Assembly: GCF_001189295.1 (NCBI RefSeq)
Contig: NZ_CP012159.1
Location: forward strand, 2,494,001 to 2,558,000
Length of the DNA stretch: 64,000 bases
Direction of reading: 5' to 3'
Source of the DNA: Chondromyces crocatus
GTDB lineage: Bacteria > Myxococcota_A > Polyangia > Polyangiales > Polyangiaceae
This document shows positions 25,324 to 34,517 of the stretch, piece by piece; the first letter of the stretch is position 1; the number at the start of each line of letters is the position of its first letter. Under the pieces are notes generated by a model. The model was not told where the DNA came from, ran no database searches, and worked only from the letters and a program-made list of their open reading frames with translations. The position numbers and the translations under genes are program-made.

Positions 25324-26847
25324 TCAAGGCCTCGCCTCCTTCCGTGCCGGCGGAGCGAAGGCGGGCACCGCGAACTCGGGCACGGGCAGCGACACCTCGG
25401 TGGGCAGCCCGCTCGTCTCGCCCGTCTTCAGGAACTCGTGGACCGCCAGCTTCGCGGCGGGCGCTTCCCGGAGCTGATAGAACGGCCCGTCGTGCCCGGC
25501 CCGGTGCACGAGGATGACGCGACCGTTCCGGAAGTACGGGAGCAGGCCCAGCGTGTTGTCGATCGGCGTCGACGTGTCCCAGTCGCCGTGCACGAACAGC
25601 GTCGGGATCGTGGTCTCCACCGGACGCCGCAGCGCATCGCCCATGTCCGGCGTCGGCCAGTCGGGCGCCGACGCGAGGTTCGCCTCGAAGTTCCAGGTGC
25701 CCAGCAGCGGGAGGGCAGGGTCGGTGCGCAGCAGGTGCTCGCGGGCGGCGGTCACCCCCAGGCTGCTGTCGATCAGCGGGCCGATCAGCGGCACCGGGTG
25801 CGGCCGACGCTCCTCCTGGACCTCGCGCGCCCAGCCTTCGTAGTGCTCGTGGTACAGCGACAGGATGAACGCTGGCCACTGCGCGCCCTCTTGCGTGTGC
25901 GAGAGCAGCGCGCGCTGGAGGTCCTCGGATCCCAAGGTCACGGTCTGCACCTCGCCCGCCTCGGACTGGACGCGCACCTCGACGGGACCTCGCGCGAAGC
26001 GCTGATGCAGGGCGCTCACCGCCCCCATGATCCCGCCTGGCGGAAGGTACGGCACGAGCTTCGGATCGCGGTCGGCGTCGTGTGCGATCCGTTGCAGCGC
26101 GGCGAACACCTGCGACGGCATGTCGTAACCACTGTCGAGCGGCTCGGTGGACGAGAGCACGGCGCGCGCGACGATCTCGGGGTAGAGCCGCATCACGGCC
26201 AGGCTCCACTGCGAACCGAAGCTGCCTCCGAACAGCGTGATCGTGTCGTAGCCGAGAGCGCGCCGCAGATCGTCCACGTCGGCGGCGCATGCGGCGATGG
26301 TGTAGCCAGCGAGGTCCTTGTCCGGGTGCGCGGCCACCGCGGCCCTGGCCTGTGCGCGCATGGCTTCGGCCTCGGCCTGCACCGAGGCCGGTCGGTCCAG
26401 AGGCCACGCGTCGGTCGTCCCTTCGAGCATCTCGCCGCGCCGGGTGTAGCCGCGCTGCTCGATCACGACGAGGTCACTGTTGGCGATGAAGGTCAGCCAG
26501 GACTTCAGCCGACCCCTGGAGGCGGCGTCCTCGCCCGTGAAGGCGCCGAGGACGCTGAGCCCCGGACCCCCCGGGAGCCAGAACACCGGCGGGGCTCCCG
26601 TGGGATGCCGGGCCTTGATGCGCGCGTAACCCACCCCGATCGATCGGCTCCCCGGCACCCGTCGGTTCTCCGGAACGTACAGCGTGCCGAGTTCATACGG
26701 GATCTCGGTGCCTTCGGCGTCGCGCACGGTGCCATGCTCACGGACCACCTCGCGGGAGGCGCGCGCACCGGACGGGAGAAGAGGGGCAGCGATGACGCAT
26801 AGCAGCAGCAGCCAGCGCGACAGCGACCCGGGACCCGGTGACCTCAT
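25324..26847 (-). CDS. Secreted alpha/beta hydrolase (S33 prolyl-aminopeptidase-like)
   Basis: ATG 26847 begins a clear signal peptide (MRSPGPGSLSRWLLLLCVIA, cleaved near ARAS). The catalytic apparatus is visible: LPGGPG oxyanion motif (91-96), nucleophile elbow GGSFGS (S209), Asp in HGDWDTSTP and His in HRAGHDGPF. A lid-like insertion (about 240-380) precedes the Asp. The family includes secreted proline iminopeptidases and tripeptidyl aminopeptidases, so a scavenging peptidase or esterase is likely. The 507-aa length fits. It shares a 65-bp divergent promoter region with the dienelactone hydrolase gene. Confidence 0.88.
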   Translation of the reverse strand: MRSPGPGSLSRWLLLLCVIAAPLLPSGARASREVVREHGTVRDAEGTEIPYELGTLYVPENRRVPGSRSIGVGYARIKARHPTGAPPVFWLPGGPGLSVLGAFTGEDAASRGRLKSWLTFIANSDLVVIEQRGYTRRGEMLEGTTDAWPLDRPASVQAEAEAMRAQARAAVAAHPDKDLAGYTIAACAADVDDLRRALGYDTITLFGGSFGSQWSLAVMRLYPEIVARAVLSSTEPLDSGYDMPSQVFAALQRIAHDADRDPKLVPYLPPGGIMGAVSALHQRFARGPVEVRVQSEAGEVQTVTLGSEDLQRALLSHTQEGAQWPAFILSLYHEHYEGWAREVQEERRPHPVPLIGPLIDSSLGVTAAREHLLRTDPALPLLGTWNFEANLASAPDWPTPDMGDALRRPVETTIPTLFVHGDWDTSTPIDNTLGLLPYFRNGRVILVHRAGHDGPFYQLREAPAAKLAVHEFLKTGETSGLPTEVSLPVPEFAVPAFAPPARKEARP

Positions 26848-26912
26848 GGCGAGGTCGAGCATACGCCCAGACGAACTCCCCCAGCGCCATGCCGCTGGCA
26901 TACCATCGGACC

Positions 26913-27653
26913 ATGCAAGGAAACGTCATCGAGTTAACTACAGCTTCCGGTCCGATGCGCGCGTACGAGGTCGGTCCGCCTGGTGCTGGCGCGCGCGGTT
27001 CGCTCGTCTTTCTGATGGACGGTCTGGGCTTCCGCGACGTGCTGTTTCCCATGGCCGATCGCTTCGCCGCGGGGGGCTACCGGGTGATCGTGCCCGACCT
27101 CTTCCATCGCGTCGGCCCGAACGTGCACTTCGACGCGAAGGAGGTGTTCTCGTCGCCCGACAAGATCGCCGAGATGCGCAAGTTGCTCTCCAGGGTCGAC
27201 ACGCCCGGCGCGATGGAGGACTTCGCGACGTGTCTCGAGCGGCTATCGGCTTCGGCCGAAGGCTCAGGACCGATCGGCACCCTCGGCTATTGCATGGGTG
27301 GACGGTTCGCGTTCCTTGCCGCCTCCCACTTCCCCGACAGGGTTCGCGCCATCGCGTCGATCCACGGGGGGCACCTCGTCACCGCCGCACCGGACAGTGC
27401 GCATCTCGCTGCCGATCGGATCCGCGCGCCGCTGTACTTCGCGATCGCCGAGCAAGATGGCTCGTTCACACCCGAGAACGAGACGACGCTGCGCGAGACG
27501 CTCGAACGCTGTGGCGCGCGCTTCGAGATGGAGCACTACGCAGCCCGACACGCCTGGACGATGGCCGACGCGCCGGTGTACTCGCCCACGGAGGCCGAGC
27601 GGCACTTCGAGCGTGTGCTCGCGTTCTTCGACGCCTCGCTGCGGGAGGCGTGA
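26913..27653 (+). CDS. Dienelactone hydrolase family protein
   Basis: ATG 26913 (MQGNVIELTT) is chosen, as sequence further upstream overlaps the divergent promoter. The 246-aa cytoplasmic enzyme has the Cys-His-Asp triad: GYCMGG (C127), AEQDGSF (D182) and ARHAW (H213), with a PDLFHR segment typical of carboxymethylenebutenolidase-like hydrolases. It hydrolyses small lactones or esters. The specific substrate cannot be read from the sequence. It is monocistronic and followed 5 nt later by a strong hairpin. Confidence 0.92.
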   Translation: MQGNVIELTTASGPMRAYEVGPPGAGARGSLVFLMDGLGFRDVLFPMADRFAAGGYRVIVPDLFHRVGPNVHFDAKEVFSSPDKIAEMRKLLSRVDTPGAMEDFATCLERLSASAEGSGPIGTLGYCMGGRFAFLAASHFPDRVRAIASIHGGHLVTAAPDSAHLAADRIRAPLYFAIAEQDGSFTPENETTLRETLERCGARFEMEHYAARHAWTMADAPVYSPTEAERHFERVLAFFDASLREA

Positions 27654-27658
27654 ACGCT

Positions 27659-27731
27659 CTCGGGGCTCCGTGGCGCGCGGCCCTGACTCCTCCCCGAGGT
27701 AGGCAGGGCCGCGATGCAGCGGAGCCCCGAG
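27659..27731. terminator. Long two-part hairpin after the dienelactone hydrolase gene
   Basis: CTCGGGGCTCCG (27659-27670) pairs perfectly with CGGAGCCCCGAG (27720-27731). Inside it CGCGGCCCTG (27676-27685) pairs with CAGGGCCGCG (27704-27713), leaving an 18-nt loop. It starts 5 nt after the stop. There is no U-tract, so it would end transcription by pausing or protect the mRNA 3' end. Alternatively it is a REP-like element. Confidence 0.65.
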
Positions 27732-27860
27732 CCGCGCGTCGTTCGAGCACCTGCACAGAACGGTGAGCGCATCGCTCCGAGCGGTCGGAGACTGTTCGAG
27801 GAGCGGTCGGGGTGACGTGCGGAGCGCCACGTGTTCGAAGGTGTCTGACTCGTGAGTTGG

Positions 27861-28385
27861 GAGAACCGATTCGTGATCGGAGAGAACCGATCAGTGAGTC
27901 GGGAGAACCGATTCGTGATCGGAGAGAACTGAACAGTGAGTCGGGAGAACCGAACAGTGAGCCGGGAGAACCGATTCGTGATCGGAGAGAACCGAACAGT
28001 GAGTCGTGAGAACCGATTCGTGATCGGAGAGAACCGATCGGTGAGTCGGGAGAACCGATTCGTGATCGGAGAGAACCGATCGGTGAGTCGGGAGAACCGA
28101 TCAGTGAGCCGGGAGAACCGATTCGTGATCGGAGAGAACCGATCAGTGAGCCGGGAGAACCGATTCGTGATCGGAGAGAACCGATCAGTGAGTCGGGAGA
28201 ACCGATTCGTGATCGGAGAGAACCGATCAGTGAGTCGGGAGAACCGATTCGTGATCGGCGAAGACTGGTTCGTGAATGGCGATCGACGATCAGTGAACGG
28301 TGATCGACGATCAGTGAACGGTGATCGACGATCGTTGAACGGTGATCGACGATCGTTGAACGGTGATCGACGATCGTTGAACGGC
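27861..28385. repeat. 25-unit 21-bp tandem repeat array
   Basis: Exactly 25 consecutive 21-bp units span 525 bp. The first 19 mostly alternate a gagaaccgattcgtgatcgg-type unit and a gagaaccgatcagtgagtcg-type unit. One transitional unit follows, then five gatcgacgatcagtgaacgg-type units. A degenerate unit precedes the array. It occupies most of the 979-bp gene-free interval 27654-28632. All six frames are open or nearly so because of the period, giving repetitive Arg/Glu/Ser polypeptides I do not accept as genes. GC content is lower than the surroundings. Confidence 0.95.
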
Positions 28386-28632
28386 GATCACCCCATTTGT
28401 GACGATGCTCGCTTTGCGTCGGCCGCTCTGCGGTGCTCCATCCCGGGAGAATGGCCCTCGTTTGCTGCGTGTCCTGGCGCGGGAACACGTTCGCCGAAGC
28501 GGTCTGTCCTTCTCTTGGGGGGTGGTTTCGCTCATGGCGAGCGAGGGCGGAGAATCTCCTACATCCACCCCAGCCGGTGCTCTTCCTGACTTGACCCAGC
28601 GTGGTAGCGTGCGCGGCAGGACAGCCTGGACG

Positions 28633-31467
28633 ATGAGCTCTGTGCAACGAATCTCGGGAGGCCCGCGGCCGTATGCCCTGGCTGCGGTCGCCGTGCTGTT
28701 CTTTCTCTCCGGGGCGACGGCGCTGACCGCCGAGGTGGTGCTGAACAAGCTCCTCACCTACGTCTTCGGAGCGAGCCACCTGTCCACCTCGACGGTGCTC
28801 GCGGCGTACATGGGGGGCCTCTCGGCGGGGGCGTACCTGTTCGGCCGTCGCTCGGAGAAGCTGCGGCGGCCGGTGCTGGCGTATGCGGCGCTGGAGCTCG
28901 GGGTCGGCATCTTCTTCGTGCTGCTTCCGCTGCTCTTCGGGCCGTTCCAGCGGCTGGGGGTGGCGCTGGCGAGCCCGCTGTCCGGGTCGCCGGCGCTGCT
29001 GACGACGGTGCGGTTCGCGCTGTCCTTCGTGCTGGTCTTCGCACCGACGCTGATGATGGGCGGAACGCTGCCGACGATGATCGCGGCGTTCCGAGGCGAG
29101 CAGGCCTTCGGTCGGAGCTTGCCGATCCTCTACGCGATCAACACGCTCGGCGCGGCGACGGGGGTGCTGCTCGCGAGCTACGTGGTGATCCCGGGGCTCG
29201 GGCTGGATGGAGCGCTCTACGCTTGTGCGGGGGTGAACTTCGCCGTGAGCGCAGCGGGAGCGCTGCTGTCGCGGTGGTTCACGGCCTCCGAAGGGGTGGC
29301 GGCGTCACGCGAGGTCGCGGTGGTCGCGGCGTCGGCGGCATCAGGTGATGTCGCGGCGGTCGACGGGACGGCGGCGTCGGGTGATGTCGCGGCGGCAGAG
29401 GGGGCAGGGAAGGCAGCGGCGCTGGCGCGAGAGGCTGCGGAGTCGGCGCGGCGTGAGGCGGAGCCGGCGCGACGTGATGCGGAGGCGGCGCGGGAAGGTG
29501 CTGCGTCGGGAGGCGTGGGCGGCGGGCCTGCGTGGGAGCTGTCGCCGCGGGTGGCGATCGTGCTGGCGTTCTCGCAGGGGGCGATCGCGTTCGTGCTGGA
29601 GGTGGTGTGGTTCCATCTCATCGGGACGGTCATCGGCGTCACGACGTATGCGTTCGCGCTGATGCTGTTCTCGATCCTGCTCGGGATCGGGCTGGGGAGC
29701 TTGCTCTTGCCGGTGGTGCTGCGGGTGACGCGGCGGCCGCCGGCGGCGATCTTCACCTGGGCGATGCTGTTTGCGGCGCTCGGCGTGGCGGTGTCGTTGC
29801 GGGGCTGGGACGAGTTCGTGTGGGTCGTGGAGAAGACGCCGGAGCTGCGGCAGGCAGGGCACTTCTGGGGGCGGGAGCTGGTCCGGTTGTCGTTCTGTCT
29901 GGCGCTGCTGCTGCCGACGACGCTGGCGCTGGGGATGGCGTTGCCGGCGCTGGCGGCGGCGGCGTCGCGGATCGCCGGGGAGCATCCGGGGGCCTGGGTG
30001 GGGCGGCTGTTTGCGGCGAACACGCTGGGGACCATCACGGGGTCGCTGTCCTGTGGGTTCGTGCTCCTGGGGTGGCTGGGGTCGGAGCGGATCCTGCTTC
30101 TGGGGGCTGGGCTCGCGCTGCTCGTGGGGGCTGCGGCGCTCGTCGCGGGGCGGCGGGTGGCGGTGGCACCGAGTGCGGTGGAGCCGACCGCGGTGGAGCC
30201 GCGCGGAGGTCGGTCGAAGCTGGTGTCGGCAGCCGATGGGCTGTCGAGCGATGGGCTGCTGGTGGCGTCGTGGCGCGAGGTGGGGTTGCTCGCGGCCGGG
30301 GCGATGATCGTGGTCGGGCTCTCGATGCGCGGGTCGTGGGATGCGTACCGGCTGACGAGCGGGAGCCACTACTACTGGGAGCCGTACGAGAAGACGCCGG
30401 TCAGCGAGGTGATGTGGATGCGTGAGGACGCGCAGAGCGGGTTCATCACGATCATGAAGTCGCCGGACGGGCGGAAGACGATGCGCACGAACGGCAAGTA
30501 CGAGGGGAACGACGCGCCGGCGGAGTTCCAGGATCTGTTCGCGCTGCTGGGAGGGCTGTACCTGAAGCAGCACGAGCGGGCGGTGCTCGTGGGGCTGGGG
30601 CCGGCGCGGACGCTGAACGTGATGCACGCGATGCCGTTCCGGCACATCGAGGCGGTGGAGTACAGCGAGGCGATCATCGCGGCGGCACGCGAGGGGTTCC
30701 CGGAGTTCTCGGCGGTGCCGTTCGGGGACACGGCGCGGGTGTCGGTCCACGGTGATGATGGGCGGAACCACATCCAGCTCTCGCAGCACGCGTACGACTA
30801 CGTGGCGATCGCGATCTCGGGCGCGGCATTCGCTGGCGCAGGGAGCATCTACAGCCGGGACTTCTTCCAGGCGGTGCGCGGGCGGATGCGAGACGACGGG
30901 GTGTTCATGCTGTGGATCCAGGTGCACCACGTGTTCCCGCAGGATGTGCGGTCGGTGGTGTACACACTGCGGCAGGTGTTCCCGCACGTGCACTTCTACA
31001 CGGACCCGTGGCAGACGCAGGGATTCTTGATGGCGTCGCCGTCGCCACTCACGGTGGATCCAGAGCGGGTGCGGTCGCTGGATGCGTCGCCGCAGATCCG
31101 GGCGGTGCTGGAGCAGCACCGGATGTCGTCGGCGCTCGATCTGGTGGAGCGGAGCGTCTTCACGACGGAGGAAGAGTTCGCGCGGTATCTGGCAGCGCCC
31201 GAGGTGGGGGCGGCGCCGGTGTTGCTCCGGGATCTGAATCCGGCGTTCGAGTATTCGACGCCGTACGCGCTGGCGGAGGCGATCGGAATGTTCGACTTCC
31301 AGCGGTTCTCGGACAAGAAGCTGCCGGTGTTTGCGCCGCCGTTGCCCGATAGCGAGCTGGCCCTGCTGGAGGCGCGGCGCTGGCTTGCCGTGGGAGACAA
31401 GGAACGGGCGGATGCTGCGCTCCGGCGTGCGCGGAAAGGTCAGGAGGCTGTATCGTCGCCTCCGTGA
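28633..31467 (+). CDS. Membrane-fused spermidine-synthase-like protein
   Basis: Start ATG 28633 (MSSVQRISGG) is preferred; an ATG at 28534 with an upstream GGGGG stretch is the alternative. The 944-aa protein has an N-terminal multi-span membrane domain (about 12 helices in two blocks), separated by an Ala-rich repeated linker (about 210-290). A C-terminal Rossmann methyltransferase/spermidine-synthase-like domain follows (LVGLGPARTLNVM, AVEYSEAI, SIYSRDFFQAV). In true spermidine synthases the loop before the SIYS-like motif carries a catalytic Asp. Here it reads AIAISGAAFAG with no Asp, so aminopropyl transfer is doubtful. The gene overlaps the next by GTGA. Confidence 0.87.
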   Translation: MSSVQRISGGPRPYALAAVAVLFFLSGATALTAEVVLNKLLTYVFGASHLSTSTVLAAYMGGLSAGAYLFGRRSEKLRRPVLAYAALELGVGIFFVLLPLLFGPFQRLGVALASPLSGSPALLTTVRFALSFVLVFAPTLMMGGTLPTMIAAFRGEQAFGRSLPILYAINTLGAATGVLLASYVVIPGLGLDGALYACAGVNFAVSAAGALLSRWFTASEGVAASREVAVVAASAASGDVAAVDGTAASGDVAAAEGAGKAAALAREAAESARREAEPARRDAEAAREGAASGGVGGGPAWELSPRVAIVLAFSQGAIAFVLEVVWFHLIGTVIGVTTYAFALMLFSILLGIGLGSLLLPVVLRVTRRPPAAIFTWAMLFAALGVAVSLRGWDEFVWVVEKTPELRQAGHFWGRELVRLSFCLALLLPTTLALGMALPALAAAASRIAGEHPGAWVGRLFAANTLGTITGSLSCGFVLLGWLGSERILLLGAGLALLVGAAALVAGRRVAVAPSAVEPTAVEPRGGRSKLVSAADGLSSDGLLVASWREVGLLAAGAMIVVGLSMRGSWDAYRLTSGSHYYWEPYEKTPVSEVMWMREDAQSGFITIMKSPDGRKTMRTNGKYEGNDAPAEFQDLFALLGGLYLKQHERAVLVGLGPARTLNVMHAMPFRHIEAVEYSEAIIAAAREGFPEFSAVPFGDTARVSVHGDDGRNHIQLSQHAYDYVAIAISGAAFAGAGSIYSRDFFQAVRGRMRDDGVFMLWIQVHHVFPQDVRSVVYTLRQVFPHVHFYTDPWQTQGFLMASPSPLTVDPERVRSLDASPQIRAVLEQHRMSSALDLVERSVFTTEEEFARYLAAPEVGAAPVLLRDLNPAFEYSTPYALAEAIGMFDFQRFSDKKLPVFAPPLPDSELALLEARRWLAVGDKERADAALRRARKGQEAVSSPP

Positions 31468-33290
31468 AGTTTTTTTCCGCATCCGTTCTCCGTCGTGTGC
31501 TCGTTGCTGCTGCGCTCTCCGTGGTGGTGGCTCCGGTGGGATGCTCGACGGCCGGAGGAGCCGCAGGTTGTTCGAAGGGGGAGGGGCCTTCGGAGGCGAC
31601 GGGGAAGGGGGTGGATCTGAGCCCGGTCCCGGCGCCGGCTGGGCTGATCGCGGAGGCGTTCGTGGCGTCGCCGGAGTCGACGTGGGCAAAGGCGCGGACG
31701 GCGGTGGGAGGTCCAGCGCTGTTCCTGCCGGTGAACGTGGGGACGCTGGTGGCGAACGTGCTCGGGCTGCCGCCGACGGTGGCGTCGGAGATCGACGGGA
31801 ATGTGCCGGTGGTGGGCGCCGTGGTGGACCGAGGGACCGCGCCGGCTCCAGGTGGGCTGGGGGTGGAGCATCAGGCACCGCGGGCGGTGGTGGGCGTCCA
31901 CGTGAAGAGCGGGCCGCGCTTCGTCGATCAGCTCACGAAGGGGGAAGCGGCGCGGTATCAGGCGCGGGTCGATGAAGCGACGTCGATCACGGTGCTGGAG
32001 CCGAAGTCGGCTTCGCCAGCGGGGAGCGCGGCGTCCGAGGAGGGACCTGGGGGCGCTGGTGCGGGAGCGCTCGGGGTGCTCGGCAACTACTTGCTGGTGG
32101 CTCCGGCGGTCGCGGATCTGACGGCGGTGGGTCCGTACGTGGCGCGGACGCTGTCGCAGGGGGCGGCGCCGAAAGAGGATGTGGTGGTGGATGTGCCGCG
32201 AGCCGCGATCGGTGGGCCGATCCTCGGCGCGGTGCGCGAGGCGTGGGAGCGGGTGCGGCCGGCGCTGGAGGCGGGCCAGGCGTCGTCTCTGGCGGCGACG
32301 GGGACGCGGTGGATCTCGCTTCTGGGGGACATGGAGAAGGCGCGGGTGACGCTGGTGCTCGACGAGGCGGCGCACCTTCGGTTCGAGGCGACGCCACGCG
32401 CTGGGGATGGGCCGGCGAAGCAGGCGGTTGCAGAGGCGTCGGTGGGGGACGTGAAGCCGCTGCTGGAGCTGCCTGCGGATGTGCTGGGTGGGCTCTTGAT
32501 GCGAGAGTCGGCGGCGGGGCGGCAAGCCAGCGTGGCGTCGCAGGTGGGGGCGATGGTGCGGTTGCTCGGGCGTGAGGAGCGCGAGGTGCCCGAGAAGGAG
32601 AAGGCGCAGATCACGTCGGCGTTGCAGTCGCTGGCGATCGCGCGTGGGGACTGGTTCGCGGCAGGGGTGCGGTGGGAGGGGATCGGGCCCACGGCGGTGG
32701 CGCGGGTGGCGGTCGCGGACGAGGGGAAGCTCGGCGGCGCGCTCGAGGAGTTCATGGATCTGACCAAGCTGCCGTCGATCAAGGCGTACCTGAAGGACGA
32801 GGGGCTGACGATGACGGTGGGCAAGCACGTGGTGGAGCGCCTGCCGGGAGAGGTGCGGCGCATCCGCTTCGGGCAAGAGAAGGAGGGGGCGAAGGCGGCC
32901 GCGAAGGCGAAGGAGCCGGAGCTCGCGGCGCTGCCGCGGAACATCAGCTTCCTCCACTTGCTCAAGGACGGGGCGCTGTTCGCGTCGGCGGGCTACGAGC
33001 CCGATGAGGGGATGCGGCAGATCGTGGCGGCGGCGTCTGGCCCGAACCTCGGCGGGGTGCCAGCGATGAAGGCGGGGCTCGACGCGCTGGGCTCGGAGGT
33101 GTCGTTCGCGCTGTTCCTGGATCCGCTGCGGCTCCTCGCGGTGCGCACGGGGAAGCCGGCGCCCGCAGAGTCGACGCCAGTGTTCGTGGCTGCGGGGGCA
33201 TCGTCGGCCGGTGAGGGCTCGCTGTGGGGGCGGCTCGATGTGCCGACGGCGGTGCTGCGGGAGGTGGTGCGGCGCAGGGGCGGTCTGTGA
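31464..33290 (+). CDS. Lipoprotein of unknown function
   Basis: GTG 31464 overlaps the previous stop (GTGA). The signal peptide MKFFSASVLRRVLVAAALSV, followed by VVAPVGC, places a possible lipidated Cys at about residue 27. The rest (608 aa in total) alternates beta-like and helical segments. Parts such as ALFLPVNVGTLVANVLGLPP and AVVGVHVKSG are reminiscent of DUF3352-like periplasmic proteins, but I cannot assign a family. Coupling to the membrane synthase and to the 3D-domain protein suggests a shared envelope task. Confidence 0.75.
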   Translation: MKFFSASVLRRVLVAAALSVVVAPVGCSTAGGAAGCSKGEGPSEATGKGVDLSPVPAPAGLIAEAFVASPESTWAKARTAVGGPALFLPVNVGTLVANVLGLPPTVASEIDGNVPVVGAVVDRGTAPAPGGLGVEHQAPRAVVGVHVKSGPRFVDQLTKGEAARYQARVDEATSITVLEPKSASPAGSAASEEGPGGAGAGALGVLGNYLLVAPAVADLTAVGPYVARTLSQGAAPKEDVVVDVPRAAIGGPILGAVREAWERVRPALEAGQASSLAATGTRWISLLGDMEKARVTLVLDEAAHLRFEATPRAGDGPAKQAVAEASVGDVKPLLELPADVLGGLLMRESAAGRQASVASQVGAMVRLLGREEREVPEKEKAQITSALQSLAIARGDWFAAGVRWEGIGPTAVARVAVADEGKLGGALEEFMDLTKLPSIKAYLKDEGLTMTVGKHVVERLPGEVRRIRFGQEKEGAKAAAKAKEPELAALPRNISFLHLLKDGALFASAGYEPDEGMRQIVAAASGPNLGGVPAMKAGLDALGSEVSFALFLDPLRLLAVRTGKPAPAESTPVFVAAGASSAGEGSLWGRLDVPTAVLREVVRRRGGL

Positions 33291-34237
33291 CACGCGCGGT
33301 GCTGCAAGCGTCGCTGCGAGGAGTGCTGCGAGGAGTGCTGCAACGAGCGCTCGGGGCGGCGCTGCGGGGAGCGCTCGGCGTGACGCTCGTCGGTGGGTGC
33401 GGGCTCCAGGGGGGCTCCGCGTGGATGGAAGAAGGAGAGGGGGCGGCTGCGCTGGCGCGTGGAGGAGAGGGCTGGGTGAAGGCGCCGCCGCCGCGCGCGC
33501 CTCGGCTGTCGTCGCAGGTCGAGGGGGGCAGGGGCGTCGACGGAGAAGGCCCGGAGGAGCTGGAGGGGGAGCGGCTGGTGCTGCGGGAGCACGGTACGGC
33601 CAGGGACGGTGGTCCAGGGGGGCGAGGGCGCGGGGAGCCCGGGGAGCGCGGGGACGGTGAGCCGGAAGAAGGGATTTTCCGGAACACCTACTACGACTTT
33701 CCGAGCGAGGGGGTGGGGGCGCGGGAGGCGACGCTGTTCGATGGGACCTGCGCTCCGCTCGCGGCGGTGACGCGCGCGTTCCATGACGCGGTGTGCGTGC
33801 AGGGGAGCGGGAAGCTGGCGTCGGGTGGGACGGTGAGCTTCGCGAAGCGGGGATGCGCTTGCGCCGACGTGTGCCCTCGGACGGGGCAGAAGATCTGCTA
33901 CGAGCGGCTGGATCCGGCGCGCTTTCCGCATGGGCGGGGGGCGATGGGGACGGCGATCACGCCGCTGCGTACGGTGGCGGTGGACTCGGAGGTGATCCCG
34001 CTGGGGTCGCCGGTGTTCATCCCGGAGCTGGTGGGGCTGCCGTTCGCCGATGGCGCCAAGCACGATGGCTGCTTTCTGGCAGAGGATCGGGGGATCAAGG
34101 TGGTGGGGCGTCAGGTGGACGTGTTCACCGGGGATCCCGGGATGACGCAGCGCTGGAACACGCTGTTTCCCTCGAACCGAGGGGTCCACGTGGTGCCGCG
34201 CGACCCGCGGTGCGCGGGGCTGGGGCGTCGGAAGTGA
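33287..34237 (+). CDS. 3D-domain lipoprotein (MltA-like beta-barrel domain)
   Basis: GTG 33287 overlaps the previous stop (GTGA). The N-terminus is a signal sequence with LGVTLVGGC as lipobox candidate, followed by about 100 Gly/Glu-rich disordered residues. The C-terminal domain reads AVDSEVIPLGSPVFIPEL, AEDRGIKVVG and DVFTGD, the three conserved Asp of the 3D domain found in lytic transglycosylases and Rpf-like proteins. Six cysteines (DGTCAP, DAVCVQG, GCACADVC, KICYER) precede it and may form disulfides. The likely role is peptidoglycan remodelling. The 316-aa length is from the GTG. Confidence 0.85.
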   Translation: MTRAVLQASLRGVLRGVLQRALGAALRGALGVTLVGGCGLQGGSAWMEEGEGAAALARGGEGWVKAPPPRAPRLSSQVEGGRGVDGEGPEELEGERLVLREHGTARDGGPGGRGRGEPGERGDGEPEEGIFRNTYYDFPSEGVGAREATLFDGTCAPLAAVTRAFHDAVCVQGSGKLASGGTVSFAKRGCACADVCPRTGQKICYERLDPARFPHGRGAMGTAITPLRTVAVDSEVIPLGSPVFIPELVGLPFADGAKHDGCFLAEDRGIKVVGRQVDVFTGDPGMTQRWNTLFPSNRGVHVVPRDPRCAGLGRRK

Positions 34238-34302
34238 GCGGGAACTGAGGGGCGGCCCGCGCGCGTTCGCGCCGGTGTGACCCGTGCGCTGCGGCGCCGG
34301 GC

Positions 34303-34338
34303 TGTGCCACGGCGCGGCGTTGTGCCACAGCGCGGCGT
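34303..34338. repeat. 18-bp direct duplication in kinase upstream region
   Basis: Two adjacent copies of tgtgccacggcgcggcgt differ at one base. They lie in the 280-bp gap before the kinase gene, and another gtgccacag follows at about 34380. This could be a repeated protein-binding site. No convincing -35/-10 pair was found. Confidence 0.45.
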
Positions 34339-34517
34339 GAGGTGCGTTCCGCGTTGCGCAGCGCGTGCGAGGTAAGAGGTGCCACAGTCGACCGGGGGGC
34401 GGTCGGTCGGCGTACCTTCTTCGGCTTCCGCCTTAACGGATCATGGTGACGCGGTCTGCGGGTATCGATGTTGTCGCCCGGAGTCGTGTTACGCTGATAA
34501 GCCTTTCCGGTCTCCCG

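Noticed and set aside
5137-28385. CRISPR arrays
   Set aside because: The tandem repeats have no unique spacers between units and no cas genes are present.
27936-28589. Open frame encoding SRENRFVIGENRSV-type repeats
   Set aside because: The frame is open only because the 21-bp repeat is a multiple of three. There is no signal, domain or ribosome-binding site, and opposite-strand frames are equally open.
29341-31878. 845-aa minus-strand open frame
   Set aside because: Antisense to the membrane synthase gene. His/Arg/Pro-rich shadow without motifs.
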